A DNA stretch of 64,000 nucleotides from JAUMWX01 sp023394215 (GCA_050313995.1 JBNPMM010000001.1), one strand, 5' to 3'. Positions 32,945 to 41,576 are shown, counted from the stretch's first letter. Notes: generated by a model from the sequence alone, not told the origin. Program-made: numbers and translations.

Positions 32945-32993
32945 AAATACAAAAAAAGACAGGGTATTAGAACTACTTATCTAATACTCTGCC
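32945..32993 (-). terminator. Terminator of the ribosomal protein super-operon
   Basis: A 13-bp stem with one mismatch (GGCAGAGTATTAG/CTAATACCCTGTC) is followed by T7 on the minus strand, 8 nt after the rplQ stop. It marks a clean operon end. Confidence 0.88.
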
Positions 32994-33000
32994 TCTAACA

Positions 33001-33342
33001 TTATACTAATTCAAGTATTGCCATTTCTGTGCCGTCGCCTCTACGAGGACCAAGCTTTAATACTCTTGTATAACCGCCATTTCTTTCAGCATATTTCCCC
33101 GGAACTTCATCAAATAACTTTTTAACTACTTCATCCTTATAAATATATGCCAATGCTTGACGTCTTGAATGTAAATCACCTTTTTTTGCTAATGTTACCA
33201 TCTTTTCAGCCATTCTTTGAGCTTCTTTAGCCCTTGTAACTGAAGTCTTGATGCTTCCATTTTCAAATAAAGATTGAACAAGGTTTCTCAACATTGCATT
33301 ACGGTGATCGGTTCTTCTACCTAACTTTCTTAATGTTGCCAA
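33001..33342 (-). CDS. rplQ: 50S ribosomal protein L17
   Basis: This 113-residue protein has the L17 signatures LGRRTDHRNAMLRNLVQSL and GGYTRVLKLGPRRGDGTEMAI. The start codon is TTG (33342) with GGAGG 9 nt upstream. It is last in the alpha operon, 14 nt after rpoA, and is followed by a terminator rather than by the ecf genes. Confidence 0.97.
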   Translation of the reverse strand: MATLRKLGRRTDHRNAMLRNLVQSLFENGSIKTSVTRAKEAQRMAEKMVTLAKKGDLHSRRQALAYIYKDEVVKKLFDEVPGKYAERNGGYTRVLKLGPRRGDGTEMAILELV

Positions 33343-33356
33343 ACTATTTTCCTCCT

Positions 33357-34319
33357 TTACTCATCTTCTTCGCTTCTTTTCAAATCTAAACCCAACTCTT
33401 GAATCTTGGCTTCTACTTCTTCATAAGACTTTCTACCGAAATTTTTAATCTTTGATAGATCTCCGGCTTCTACTTCCAAAATATCTCTTACAGTATTTAT
33501 ACCGGCTCTCTTTAAACAGTTAAAGCTTCTTAGACTTAAATCCAACTCTTCAACTGTCATATTAAGTAATTCTTCGTTGCTGTCTTCTTCACCTACTTCA
33601 ACAATAGGCTCTTCCTCTTCAAGTTCAGGTAGTTCTGTAAAGAAATTCAAATAATTAATTAGAATTTGCGCCCCTTCAGATACTGCTTCCTGTGGTGTGA
33701 TAGTACCATTTGTAACGACTTCAAGTGTAAGCTTATCATAATCTATGATTTGTCCTACTCTTGTTTTGTCTACGACAAAGTTTACCTTCTTAACCGGTGT
33801 AAAAGATGAATCTATTGCTATAAGACCGATTACTTCTTCTTCAGTCTTATTTTGATCTGCAACAGCATATCCCCTACCTTCGATTACGGTAAGTTCCATA
33901 TGAATGGAACCTTCGTCATTTACAGTTGCTATATAATGATCTTTATTTATTATTTCTAAGTTCATATCAGATGAAATATCACCAGCTGTAACTATCTTTG
34001 GTCCATCTACATCAAGTCTCAACTTTATAGGCTCAGAATCTTGAACGTACTTTTTGATAGCTATACCTTTAATATTCAAAATAATTTCCGGAACATCTTC
34101 AATTACACCTTTTACTGTTGTAAATTCGTGTAAAACCCCTGTATCAAACTTGATGTTTGATACAGCAGCTCCGGGAAGGGATGATAATAGTACTCTTCTC
34201 ATACTATTACCAAGAGTTGTACCATATCCTCTTTCAAGAGGAGAGATTACAAATCTTCCCAAATTATTTTTTTCATCTATTTCTAATATCTCTATCTTTG
34301 TGTTTAGCTTGTCTATCAC
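33357..34319 (-). CDS. rpoA: RNA polymerase subunit alpha
   Basis: This 320-residue protein has an N-terminal assembly domain (GYGTTLGNSMRRVLLSSLPGAA near residue 30) and a C-terminal DNA- and activator-binding domain (~245-315, with LRSFNCLKRAGINTVRDI and KNFGRKSYEEV) joined by an acidic linker. The start is GTG at 34319, 5 nt after GGAGGCG-type sequence. It has its normal place between rpsD and rplQ. Confidence 0.97.
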   Translation of the reverse strand: MIDKLNTKIEILEIDEKNNLGRFVISPLERGYGTTLGNSMRRVLLSSLPGAAVSNIKFDTGVLHEFTTVKGVIEDVPEIILNIKGIAIKKYVQDSEPIKLRLDVDGPKIVTAGDISSDMNLEIINKDHYIATVNDEGSIHMELTVIEGRGYAVADQNKTEEEVIGLIAIDSSFTPVKKVNFVVDKTRVGQIIDYDKLTLEVVTNGTITPQEAVSEGAQILINYLNFFTELPELEEEEPIVEVGEEDSNEELLNMTVEELDLSLRSFNCLKRAGINTVRDILEVEAGDLSKIKNFGRKSYEEVEAKIQELGLDLKRSEEDE

Positions 34320-34344
34320 GGATTCGCCTCCTGTGTTTACGCTA

Positions 34345-34932
34345 TTATCTTGAATACAATTCGACGATTAGTTGTTCTGTAATTTCAAAGTCTATATCTG
34401 ATCTTTCAGGCTTAGCAGCTATCTTACCTTCAAGCTTTTCAACATCGATAGTTACCCATTTAGCTTGATTCCATGCCTTATCTTCAGTTGCTTTAAAGTT
34501 TCCTTTATTTCTTGATTTTTCTCTTACAGATATAACATCTCCTACTTGACATGTTAATGAAGGGATGTCAACTTTCTTTCCGTTGATTAGGAAATGACCG
34601 TGTGAAATTAATTGCTTAGCTTCATCTCTTGTCTTTGCAAATCCCATTCTGTAAACTACATTATCAAATCTTAATTCAAGAAGTTCCAACAAGTTTTCAC
34701 CTGTGATACCGTTCATTTTTTCAGCTTTTTCAAATAAAGTTCTAAATTGTCTTTCACGAACCCCATAGATGAATTTTGCTTTTTGCTTTTCTCTTAATTG
34801 AATACCGTATTCACTAAGCTTCTTATTGCCATTTCCTGGCTTCTTGTTTGATTTTTTATTAATACCTAAAACTTGAGGTTCTATACCTAAAGCTCTGGCT
34901 CTCTTAAGTACCGGTCCTTTATAACTAGCCAT
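34345..34932 (-). CDS. rpsD: 30S ribosomal protein S4
   Basis: This 195-residue, cysteine-free (C-minus) S4 initiates 30S assembly. It shows KLSEYGIQLREKQKAKFIYGV and an S4 RNA-binding domain (LELRFDNVVYRMGFAKTRDEAKQLISHGHFL, split around residue 100). Its length is slightly below the usual ~200-208. It lies in the alpha operon between rpsK and rpoA. Confidence 0.97.
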   Translation of the reverse strand: MASYKGPVLKRARALGIEPQVLGINKKSNKKPGNGNKKLSEYGIQLREKQKAKFIYGVRERQFRTLFEKAEKMNGITGENLLELLELRFDNVVYRMGFAKTRDEAKQLISHGHFLINGKKVDIPSLTCQVGDVISVREKSRNKGNFKATEDKAWNQAKWVTIDVEKLEGKIAAKPERSDIDFEITEQLIVELYSR

Positions 34933-34944
34933 AATTTCCTCCTA

Positions 34945-35361
34945 TTATACTCTTCTTCTCTTAGGTGGTCTACAACCGTTGTGAGGGATAGGAGTAACGT
35001 CCTTAATCATGTTAATTTCCAATCCTGTAGCTTGTAAACTTCTTATAGCTGCTTCTCTTCCTGAACCTGGTCCCTTTACATAAACTTCAACAGTCTTTAG
35101 TCCGTGTTCAATAGCCTTTTTAGCTGCTTCTTCAGCTGCTTGTTGTGCAGCAAAAGGAGTGGATTTTCTTGAACCCTTGAAGCCCAATTGGCCGGCAGAT
35201 GCCCAAGAAATAGCATTACCGTTAAGGTCAGTAAGTGTAACCATTGTATTATTAAATGTAGAAACTATATGAGCTTGACCTTGTTCGATACTTTTTCTTT
35301 GTCTTCTCTTTAGACGAGCGCCGCCTTTAGCACCACGTCCAGCTTGCTTTTTAGTTGCCAA
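34945..35361 (-). CDS. rpsK: 30S ribosomal protein S11
   Basis: This 138-residue protein has a basic N-terminal extension rich in Lys, Arg and Gly. Its S11 core blocks are AHIVSTFNNTMVTLTDLNGN, GSGREAAIRSLQATGLEI and the C-terminal PHNGCRPPKRRRV. The start codon is TTG at 35361, preceded by a GGGGGGAAGAG ribosome-binding region. It lies 15 nt after rpsM. Confidence 0.97.
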   Translation of the reverse strand: MATKKQAGRGAKGGARLKRRQRKSIEQGQAHIVSTFNNTMVTLTDLNGNAISWASAGQLGFKGSRKSTPFAAQQAAEEAAKKAIEHGLKTVEVYVKGPGSGREAAIRSLQATGLEINMIKDVTPIPHNGCRPPKRRRV

Positions 35362-35376
35362 TTACTCTTCCCCCCT

Positions 35377-35721
35377 TTATTTCTTCTTACCTTTTCTGGT
35401 TCTTGCGTTATTCTTTGTATTTTGTCCTCTTACAGGTAAATTCATTCTATGTCTTCTTCCCCTATATGAGTTTATTTCACGAAGTCTTTTGATATTTAAG
35501 CTGATATCTCTTCTCAAATCACCTTCTAAGTGATATTTTCCAACTTCTTCACGAATTGCTGACAATTCGTCTTCAGTAAGATCCTTAACTCTTGTGTCAG
35601 GATTTACCTTAGCGTTAGCTAAAATTTCGTTTGATCTTGCTCTACCAATTCCAAATATATAAGTAAGTCCGATTTCGACTCTTTTTTCTCTTGGTAAGTC
35701 TACTCCTGATATTCTTGCCAA
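35377..35721 (-). CDS. rpsM: 30S ribosomal protein S13
   Basis: This 114-residue protein starts ARISGVDLPREKRVEI and ends with the basic GQNTKNNARTRKGKKK tail that contacts tRNA. The helix-hairpin region YIFGIGRARSNEIL is present. The start codon is TTG at 35721, fixed by the canonical N terminus and an upstream GGGGGTGTAGGA. It follows rpmJ by 19 nt. Confidence 0.97.
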   Translation of the reverse strand: MARISGVDLPREKRVEIGLTYIFGIGRARSNEILANAKVNPDTRVKDLTEDELSAIREEVGKYHLEGDLRRDISLNIKRLREINSYRGRRHRMNLPVRGQNTKNNARTRKGKKK

Positions 35722-35740
35722 ATTCCTACACCCCCTCGTG

Positions 35741-35854
35741 TTAACCTTGTTTTTGTTTGTGCTTTGGATTTTCGCAAATTACCATAACTCTACCTTTTCT
35801 CTTGATAACTTTGCACTTTTCGCACATTTTCTTTACTGATGGTCTAACTTTCAT
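35741..35854 (-). CDS. rpmJ: 50S ribosomal protein L36
   Basis: This 37-residue protein begins MKVRPSVKKMCEKCKVI and has the zinc ligands Cys11, Cys14, Cys27 and His32, so it is the zinc-binding form. GGAGG lies 6-7 nt upstream of the ATG at 35854. It sits between infA and rpsM as usual and is easily missed because of its size. Confidence 0.95.
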   Translation of the reverse strand: MKVRPSVKKMCEKCKVIKRKGRVMVICENPKHKQKQG

Positions 35855-35865
35855 TAAAAGTCCTC

Positions 35866-36084
35866 CTATTTCTTTCTCCAAGTGATTCTTCCCTTTGTCA
35901 AATCGTAAGGTGATAACTCAACGGTTACCTTGTCTCCTGGAAGAATTCTAATGTAGTTCATTCTGAGTTTTCCTGATATATGTGCTGTAATTTCGTGGCC
36001 ATTTTCTAATTGTACGATAAAGATTGTGTTAGGTTTAGCTTCTTTAACTACACCCTCAAATTCTATAACGTCTTTATTTGACAT
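35866..36084 (-). CDS. infA: Translation initiation factor IF-1
   Basis: This 72-residue S1-like OB-fold protein binds the 30S A site during initiation. Diagnostic blocks are DVIEFEGVVKEAKPNTIF, ITAHISGKLRMNYIRILPGD and VTVELSPYDLTKGRITWR. It is followed by rpmJ 11 nt downstream and preceded by the KOW protein. Confidence 0.97.
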   Translation of the reverse strand: MSNKDVIEFEGVVKEAKPNTIFIVQLENGHEITAHISGKLRMNYIRILPGDKVTVELSPYDLTKGRITWRKK

Positions 36085-36101
36085 AGATAAGTTTCCTCCT
36101 A

Positions 36102-36383
36102 TTAATGTTTATCTAATATAAGTTTTCTTACGAAAGCATCATTGAAATCATATCTTTCTTTCATACTTTCAAAATCCTCAATAACATGATTATGTTTTTG
36201 TAAATGCTTTATCTTTTTCTTCTTTGGTTTATCAATCTTTCTAACTTTACCGTCGACAACAAGAACATATTCGTCATCTACAATTTCATATACTATGAAA
36301 ACTTCTCCCTTGTCACGTCCTGCCTTAGAAGCAGCAATTTGACCTACAACCAAATTACATTTTTTATCTTCATTAAATCTCAT
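36102..36383 (-). CDS. KOW-domain RNA-binding protein (L14e-like)
   Basis: This small basic protein of 93 residues begins with a KOW motif (VVGQIAASKAGRDKGEVFIV) and has a lysine-rich stretch KPKKKKIKHLQKHNH after residue 50. Proteins of this type lie between adk/map and infA in many clostridia and are thought to bind the ribosome. Their role is not established. It lies 7 nt after adk and 17 nt before infA, where map would usually be adjacent. No map gene is present here. Confidence 0.8.
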   Translation of the reverse strand: MRFNEDKKCNLVVGQIAASKAGRDKGEVFIVYEIVDDEYVLVVDGKVRKIDKPKKKKIKHLQKHNHVIEDFESMKERYDFNDAFVRKLILDKH

Positions 36384-36390
36384 ATGATTT

Positions 36391-37032
36391 TCACTTCAAA
36401 GAGCTAACAATATCTTCAAAAACTTGGTCTATAGACCCTGTTCCCTTAAATTCTTGATGCTTTCCCTGTTTAGCATAATAATCCTTAACAGGAGAAGTTT
36501 GCTCTTTATATATTTCTATTCTCTTTTTAACAGTTTCTTCATTATCATCAGGCCTTTGAACAACATCGGTCCCACACTTATCACATATGCCTTCAACCTT
36601 AGGAGGCTGTACAGTCATATGATAAGAACTTCCACAGTTCGGGCAAACCCTTCTTCCTGAAATCCTTGAAATAATTTCTTCATCTTCAACCTTAAGTTCA
36701 ATAACTTTGGTGATTTCAAGACCTTTTTCCTTAAGCCACTCATCGAAGGCTCCGGCTTGACCCAAACTTCTTGGATAACCATCTAAAAGGAATCCATGTT
36801 TGCAATCTTCTTTAGACAATCTTTCAAATACGATTCTGTTAGTCAGTTCATCAGGAACTAACTTTCCCTTAGATATAATTTCTTTAACTTCTTTACCTAA
36901 ATCCGTTTCGTTTTTAATATTATTTCTAAAAATATCGCCTGTGGATACATGTACTAAATCAAATTTTTCTTCTAATTTTTTTGCTTGTGTACCCTTACCG
37001 ACCCCAGGTGGTCCTAATAATATAAGTATCAT
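36391..37032 (-). CDS. adk: Adenylate kinase
   Basis: It equilibrates ATP, ADP and AMP. The 213-residue protein has P-loop GPPGVGKGTQ at residues 7-16, the AMP-site DGYPRSLGQA, and a long LID domain with a zinc knuckle (CPNC and CDKC), the form typical of Gram-positive bacteria. It follows secY by 12 nt in the spc operon. Confidence 0.97.
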   Translation of the reverse strand: MILILLGPPGVGKGTQAKKLEEKFDLVHVSTGDIFRNNIKNETDLGKEVKEIISKGKLVPDELTNRIVFERLSKEDCKHGFLLDGYPRSLGQAGAFDEWLKEKGLEITKVIELKVEDEEIISRISGRRVCPNCGSSYHMTVQPPKVEGICDKCGTDVVQRPDDNEETVKKRIEIYKEQTSPVKDYYAKQGKHQEFKGTGSIDQVFEDIVSSLK

Positions 37033-37044
37033 TTTCGATCCCCT

Positions 37045-38322
37045 TTATTTATTTAAGAAACCTTTATAATGTCTCATTTGCATCATAGCTTCGATTTGTT
37101 TAATAGTTTCAATTATTACACCAACTGCTATTATAACTGAAGTTCCACCAAGAGTAAGGTGTACTCCCAATACCGCAGACACTATTGACGGAATAATGGC
37201 TAAAACTGCAAGACCCATAGCTCCAATCATAGTTATTCTGTTTACAATTTTTCTCAAATAATCGCTTGTAGGTCTACCCGGTCTTATTCCCGGAACAAAA
37301 CCTCCATATTGTTGAAGATTTTTTGAATACTCAACAGGATTAAATTGAATTGAATTGTAGAAGTATGCAAATAAAACAATCAACAATACTTGAATTATCA
37401 TATACAAGATACTGCCCCAAGTTCCTGATGGACTAAAATATGAACTAACGAACTTTTGGAATCCGCCACCAAATAATAGACCAAGTGTTTGAGGTAGAGC
37501 AAGTAATGATGAAGCAAAGATTACAGGAAGAACTCCCGCCATATTAACCTTTATAGGAATATTAGTAGATTGTCCACCGTACATCTTTCTTCCTACTACT
37601 CTTTTAGCATATTGTACAGGGATTTTTCTCTCCCCATCTGAAATTATAACTACGAATACTATAGTAAACAATGTTATAAGTATCATAATTAAGAATTTCC
37701 ACCAAGCTTGTGTACCGGCTGAAATCCATGTTATCCATTTTATTACGGTATCAGGTAATCTTGAAACGATACCTAAGAATATTATTATAGATACACCGTT
37801 ACCAACTCCCTTGGAGCTGATTAAATCTCCCAACCATACTACAAACATTGAACCTGCAACAAGCACCAATATAACTACTGCTTGATGTAGGGCTGAACCG
37901 CTGGCTATGGCTCTGTTAAAGATTCCTCCAACAAAAGCATAAGCCTGTAATACTGCTAAAACAAATCCCACATACTTAGTGATCCTTTGAATCTTCTTTC
38001 TACCTTCCTCACCTTCCTTAGAAAGTTCTTCCAAGGCAGGTATAGCAAAAGTCAAAAGCTGTACTACTATGGACGCCGTAATGTAAGGGCCGACACCCAA
38101 GGCAAACACCGACAAGCTTTCCAACCCGCCCCCGGTAATAAGGTTAAGCATTTCAAGAATGGTTCCCTTAGTATCACTGTATATGGCCTTTACTATTGAC
38201 GAGTTAACAAAAGGTAGTGGCAAAGCATTACCAAGTCTGAAAACTCCTATCATCAATAAGGTAAAGATTATCTTTTTTCTTATATCGTCTATTCTCCAGG
38301 CATTTTTTAATGTTCTAAACAT
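37045..38322 (-). CDS. secY: Preprotein translocase subunit SecY
   Basis: This 425-residue, ten-helix channel protein of the Sec translocon starts MFRTLKNAWRIDDIRKKI. It has the cytoplasmic loop QYAKRVVGRKMYGGQSTNIP, the KYVGFVLAVLQAYAF helix and the FNPVEYSKNLQQYGGFVPGIRPG block. Its start ATG overlaps nothing and lies one base from the rplO stop, so the two are coupled. Confidence 0.97.
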   Translation of the reverse strand: MFRTLKNAWRIDDIRKKIIFTLLMIGVFRLGNALPLPFVNSSIVKAIYSDTKGTILEMLNLITGGGLESLSVFALGVGPYITASIVVQLLTFAIPALEELSKEGEEGRKKIQRITKYVGFVLAVLQAYAFVGGIFNRAIASGSALHQAVVILVLVAGSMFVVWLGDLISSKGVGNGVSIIIFLGIVSRLPDTVIKWITWISAGTQAWWKFLIMILITLFTIVFVVIISDGERKIPVQYAKRVVGRKMYGGQSTNIPIKVNMAGVLPVIFASSLLALPQTLGLLFGGGFQKFVSSYFSPSGTWGSILYMIIQVLLIVLFAYFYNSIQFNPVEYSKNLQQYGGFVPGIRPGRPTSDYLRKIVNRITMIGAMGLAVLAIIPSIVSAVLGVHLTLGGTSVIIAVGVIIETIKQIEAMMQMRHYKGFLNK

Positions 38323-38323
38323 A

Positions 38324-38773
38324 TTAGATCACCTCAGCCCTTCCCCCTGCATTGTTAATTTTCTCTTGAGCAGACTTAGAAAATTTATGAGCCTTTACCA
38401 CAAGTTTCTTTTCCACTTCGCCGTTTCCAAGAATCTTGATACCGTCTTTAGCCTTTGAAGTCTTAACCACACCTGTTTCAAATAATAATTCAGGGGTAAT
38501 TTCAGTACCTTCTTCAAATCTGTTTAAGTCTACTAAATTAACTTCAGCATAAATCTTCTTAAATATATTTGTAAAACCACGCTTTGGCAATCTTTGGAAT
38601 AAAGGCATTTGACCACCTTCAAATCCCGGTCTTACTCCACCACCTGATCTGGCGTTTTGTCCCTTATGTCCACGTCCTGCTGTCTTACCTTGACCTGTCG
38701 CATGTCCACGACCAAGTCTCTTTCTGTCCTTTACAGCTCCACCAGGTGCCGGTCTTAAATCATGTAATTTCAT
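38324..38773 (-). CDS. rplO: 50S ribosomal protein L15
   Basis: This 149-residue protein begins MKLHDLRPAPGGAVKDRKRLGRG. It has the glycine-rich RGHATGQGKTAGRGHKGQNARSG stretch (read across residues 21-43) and the conserved C-terminal KAHKFSKSAQEKINNAGG. It lies 10 nt after rpmD. Confidence 0.97.
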   Translation of the reverse strand: MKLHDLRPAPGGAVKDRKRLGRGHATGQGKTAGRGHKGQNARSGGGVRPGFEGGQMPLFQRLPKRGFTNIFKKIYAEVNLVDLNRFEEGTEITPELLFETGVVKTSKAKDGIKILGNGEVEKKLVVKAHKFSKSAQEKINNAGGRAEVI

Positions 38774-38783
38774 TCGTCACCTC

Positions 38784-38966
38784 CTACTCAACTTCTTTTA
38801 CTTCAAGCATAAAATCAATTGAATTAACCATACCCTTTATTGCAGGGTTCGCTTCTTTAACTACTACTTGTCCAACCTTTCTAAGACCAAGAGCTTCTAC
38901 AGTTCTTTGGTGCTTTTCAAGTCTTCCAATTGTACTTTTAACTAATTTAATTTCTAATTTTGCCAT
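38784..38966 (-). CDS. rpmD: 50S ribosomal protein L30
   Basis: This 60-residue protein has the single-domain L30 pattern: LEIKLVKSTIGRLEKHQRTV, ALGLRKVGQVV and PAIKGMVNSIDFMLEV. It lies 10 nt after rpsE and 10 nt before rplO. Confidence 0.96.
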   Translation of the reverse strand: MAKLEIKLVKSTIGRLEKHQRTVEALGLRKVGQVVVKEANPAIKGMVNSIDFMLEVKEVE

Positions 38967-38976
38967 TTCCTGCCTC

Positions 38977-39483
38977 CTAGTTTAGTATTTCTTCAACACT
39001 TTTACCACGAAGTTTAGCTACTTCTTCGACAGTTTTAAGAGCTTTTAATCCAGAAATTGTTGCGTTAACTATACTTCTTGAGTTAGAAGAACCAAGGGAC
39101 TTAGCACGAACGTTTCTGATACCTGCAAGTTCACATACGGCACGAACAGGACCTCCGGCAATAACTCCGACCCCTTCTGAAGCCGGCTTCAACAATACCA
39201 ATCCGGCCCCGTTTTCACCATAAATTTCATGAGGAATAGTTCCTTCAACAAGCTTTATGCTGATAACATTCTTCTTTGCATCTTCAACTCCCTTTCTTAT
39301 AGCTTCAGGCACTTCATTAGCCTTACCGGTACCTATACCAACATGGCCGTTTCTGTCCCCAACTACTACTAAAGCTGAAAATCTCATTGTTCTACCACCC
39401 TTAGCTACCTTGGTAACTCTGTTGATAGCAACAACTCTTTCTTCAAATTCCATATTTTTAACATTAACTCTATTTTCTCTCAT
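38977..39483 (-). CDS. rpsE: 30S ribosomal protein S5
   Basis: This 168-residue protein has the S5 double-stranded RNA-binding part (EERVVAINRVTKVAKGGRTM) and the C-terminal domain with GIGTGKANEVPEAIRKG, GAGLVLLKPASEGVGVIAGG and AKSLGSSNSRSIVNAT. The ATG at 39483 follows GGGAGGAATC. Confidence 0.97.
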   Translation of the reverse strand: MRENRVNVKNMEFEERVVAINRVTKVAKGGRTMRFSALVVVGDRNGHVGIGTGKANEVPEAIRKGVEDAKKNVISIKLVEGTIPHEIYGENGAGLVLLKPASEGVGVIAGGPVRAVCELAGIRNVRAKSLGSSNSRSIVNATISGLKALKTVEEVAKLRGKSVEEILN

Positions 39484-39495
39484 GATTCCTCCCGA

Positions 39496-39849
39496 CTAAA
39501 ATCTCAAGCCAGCTTCTCTTGCTGAATCCGCTAGTTCTTTTACTTTGCCGTGATAAATATATCCTGATCTATCGAAAACAACTTCTTCTATGCCTTTTTC
39601 CAAAGCACGTTTAGCTATTAATTCACCAATTTTTTTAGCTGACTCTACATTTGAAGAACCTTCAACACCCTTTTCAAGTGTTGATGCACTTACCAATGTA
39701 TGTCCGTTTACATCATCGATGATTTGTGCATATATATTTGCATTGCTCTTATACATACATAATCTAGGAGTTTCAGGAGTTCCGCTTATTTTTCTTCTTA
39801 CTCTAGCATGTCTTGCTAATCTATTTGCATTTTTCTTAATTTTTGCCAC
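39496..39849 (-). CDS. rplR: 50S ribosomal protein L18
   Basis: This 117-residue 5S rRNA-binding protein has RLARHARVRRKISGTPETPRL, SNANIYAQIIDD and the C-terminal FDRSGYIYHGKVKELADSAREAGL. The start codon is GTG (39849), with AGGAG about 10 nt upstream. Confidence 0.97.
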   Translation of the reverse strand: MAKIKKNANRLARHARVRRKISGTPETPRLCMYKSNANIYAQIIDDVNGHTLVSASTLEKGVEGSSNVESAKKIGELIAKRALEKGIEEVVFDRSGYIYHGKVKELADSAREAGLRF

Positions 39850-39865
39850 CTTTACTCACTCCTTT

Positions 39866-40402
39866 CTACTTACCGGTCTTACCAACTTTACGTCTGATGT
39901 GTTCACCTTCATACTTGATACCCTTACCCTTATAAGGTTCAGGAGCTCTCCATGCTCTGATAATAGCTGCATAGTTTCCTACTTCAGCCTTATCTATTCC
40001 GGAAACCACTATAGTCCTATCATCAGGAGTTTCAGTTGTAATTCCTTGTGGATCTTCAAGTATAATTTGGTGAGAGTAGCCTAAGTTTAAAGTCAACTTG
40101 CTACCTTGCTTTTGAGCTCTGTAACCAGTTCCTTCAATCTTTAATTTCTTTGAATAACCTTCTGTAACACCAACTACCATATTGCTGATCAGTGTTCTGT
40201 AAAGACCGTGTAAAGCCTTTGATTGCTTTAATTCATTAGGTCTTTCAACAACCAAAGTGTTATCTTCTGTTTTTAAGTTAAATCCGCTGCTTAATTTTTG
40301 TGATAAACTTCCTTTAGGTCCTTTAACAACTACTAAACCTTCATTGAAGTTGATTTCAACTCCAGCAGGGACAGTTATTGGTTTAAATCCAATTCTTGAC
40401 AT
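39866..40402 (-). CDS. rplF: 50S ribosomal protein L6
   Basis: This 178-residue protein has two repeated L6 domains. It has MSRIGFKPITVPAGVEI at the N terminus, VVKGPKGSLSQKL, the IEGTGYRAQKQGSKLTLNLGYSH junction (about residues 89-111) and the C-terminal EPYKGKGIKYEGEHIRRKVGK. Confidence 0.97.
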   Translation of the reverse strand: MSRIGFKPITVPAGVEINFNEGLVVVKGPKGSLSQKLSSGFNLKTEDNTLVVERPNELKQSKALHGLYRTLISNMVVGVTEGYSKKLKIEGTGYRAQKQGSKLTLNLGYSHQIILEDPQGITTETPDDRTIVVSGIDKAEVGNYAAIIRAWRAPEPYKGKGIKYEGEHIRRKVGKTGK

Positions 40403-40423
40403 ATCTTCCTCCTTGTTGAAATT

Positions 40424-40816
40424 CTACCAAATGTAGCAAATTACTTCGCCACCAACAGCTTCTTTTCTTGCTTTTTTATCTGTCATTATACCCTTTGATG
40501 TAGAAATAATTGCAGTTCCCAAACCGTTAAGAACTTGTGGAACTTCTCCTGCCCTAACGTAAATTCTTCTACCGGGTTTTGAAATTCTCTTTAAGCCTGA
40601 TATTACTCTTTGTTCCCCTACATATTTCAAATCAACTGTCATAATTCCTTGCTTATCATCTTCAGTAACATAGAATCCCTTGATATAACCTTCATCAAGT
40701 AGTATTTGAGCAAGGTCCTTTTTCATGTTTGAAGCTGGAATCTCAACAGACTTATGTTTTGCACTGTTTGCATTTCTAATTCTTGTTAGCATATCTGCTA
40801 TAGGATCAGTCATCAT
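40424..40816 (-). CDS. rpsH: 30S ribosomal protein S8
   Basis: This 130-residue protein has TDPIADMLTRIRNANSAKH, KRISKPGRRIYVRAGEVPQV and the C-terminal GTAIISTSKGIMTDKKARKE with GGEVICYIW. Two adjacent ATGs are possible (40816 or 40813); GGAGG lies 9 or 12 nt upstream, favouring the first. Confidence 0.97.
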   Translation of the reverse strand: MMTDPIADMLTRIRNANSAKHKSVEIPASNMKKDLAQILLDEGYIKGFYVTEDDKQGIMTVDLKYVGEQRVISGLKRISKPGRRIYVRAGEVPQVLNGLGTAIISTSKGIMTDKKARKEAVGGEVICYIW

Positions 40817-40837
40817 ATCTTTATGCCTCCTCTCAAA

Positions 40838-41023
40838 TTACCAACTTGCTTTTCTTACGCCCGGGATTTCTCCCTTGTAAGCAAGTTCTCTAAAACAAAT
40901 ACGGCAGATGCCATATTTTCTAAGTACTGCGTGTGGTCTTCCACATATTTTACATCTCGTATATTCACGAGTTGAAAATTTTTGCTTTCTTTGTTGTTTA
41001 ACAACCATTGACTTTTTTGCCAT
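40838..41023 (-). CDS. rpsN: 30S ribosomal protein S14, type Z
   Basis: This 61-residue protein is the short zinc-binding S14 with four cysteines (Cys24, Cys27, Cys40, Cys43) and the terminal GEIPGVRKASW. It needs no separate zinc-free paralogue; none is seen in the window. It lies 10 nt after rplE. Confidence 0.97.
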   Translation of the reverse strand: MAKKSMVVKQQRKQKFSTREYTRCKICGRPHAVLRKYGICRICFRELAYKGEIPGVRKASW

Positions 41024-41033
41024 AATCTCTCCT

Positions 41034-41576
41034 TTACTTTCTAAAAGGCATTCCCATCAAAGCAAGGAATTCTTTAGCTTCTTCATCAGTCTTAGCTGAA
41101 GTTACTATAATGATATCCATACCTCTGATTTGCTCGATTTTATCAAATTCGATTTCAGGGAATATTAATTGTTCTTTTAAACCAAGAGCATAATTACCTC
41201 TACCATCAAAAGATGTATCAGATACCCCTCTAAAGTCTCTTACTCTCGGTAGAGAAATATTAACTAACTTATCAAAGAATTCTTCCATCTTGCTGCCACG
41301 AAGAGTTACCTTGCAGCCAATTGCTTGTCCTTCACGTAATTTGAAGTTGGCTATGGACTTCTTTGCCTTTGTTATTACAGGTTTTTGACCTGAGATCAAC
41401 TTTAATTCTTCAACAGCTGATTCTAACAATTTAGCATTGTCCTTAGCTTCTCCTAAACCTATATTTATAACAATCTTTTCAAGTTTTGGAGCTTGCATTA
41501 CATTAGCGTAATTGAATTTCTTCATAAGCTCAGGTAAAACTTGTTGATTGTACATTTCTTTAATTCTAGAAGTCAC
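41034..41576 (-). CDS. rplE: 50S ribosomal protein L5
   Basis: This 180-residue 5S rRNA-binding protein has NVMQAPKLEKIVINIGLGEA, GQKPVITKAKKSIANFKLREG, LPRVRDFRGVS and the C-terminal GMDIIIVTSAKTDEEAKEFL. The start codon is GTG at 41576, with GAGGGGG upstream. Confidence 0.97.
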   Translation of the reverse strand: MTSRIKEMYNQQVLPELMKKFNYANVMQAPKLEKIVINIGLGEAKDNAKLLESAVEELKLISGQKPVITKAKKSIANFKLREGQAIGCKVTLRGSKMEEFFDKLVNISLPRVRDFRGVSDTSFDGRGNYALGLKEQLIFPEIEFDKIEQIRGMDIIIVTSAKTDEEAKEFLALMGMPFRK

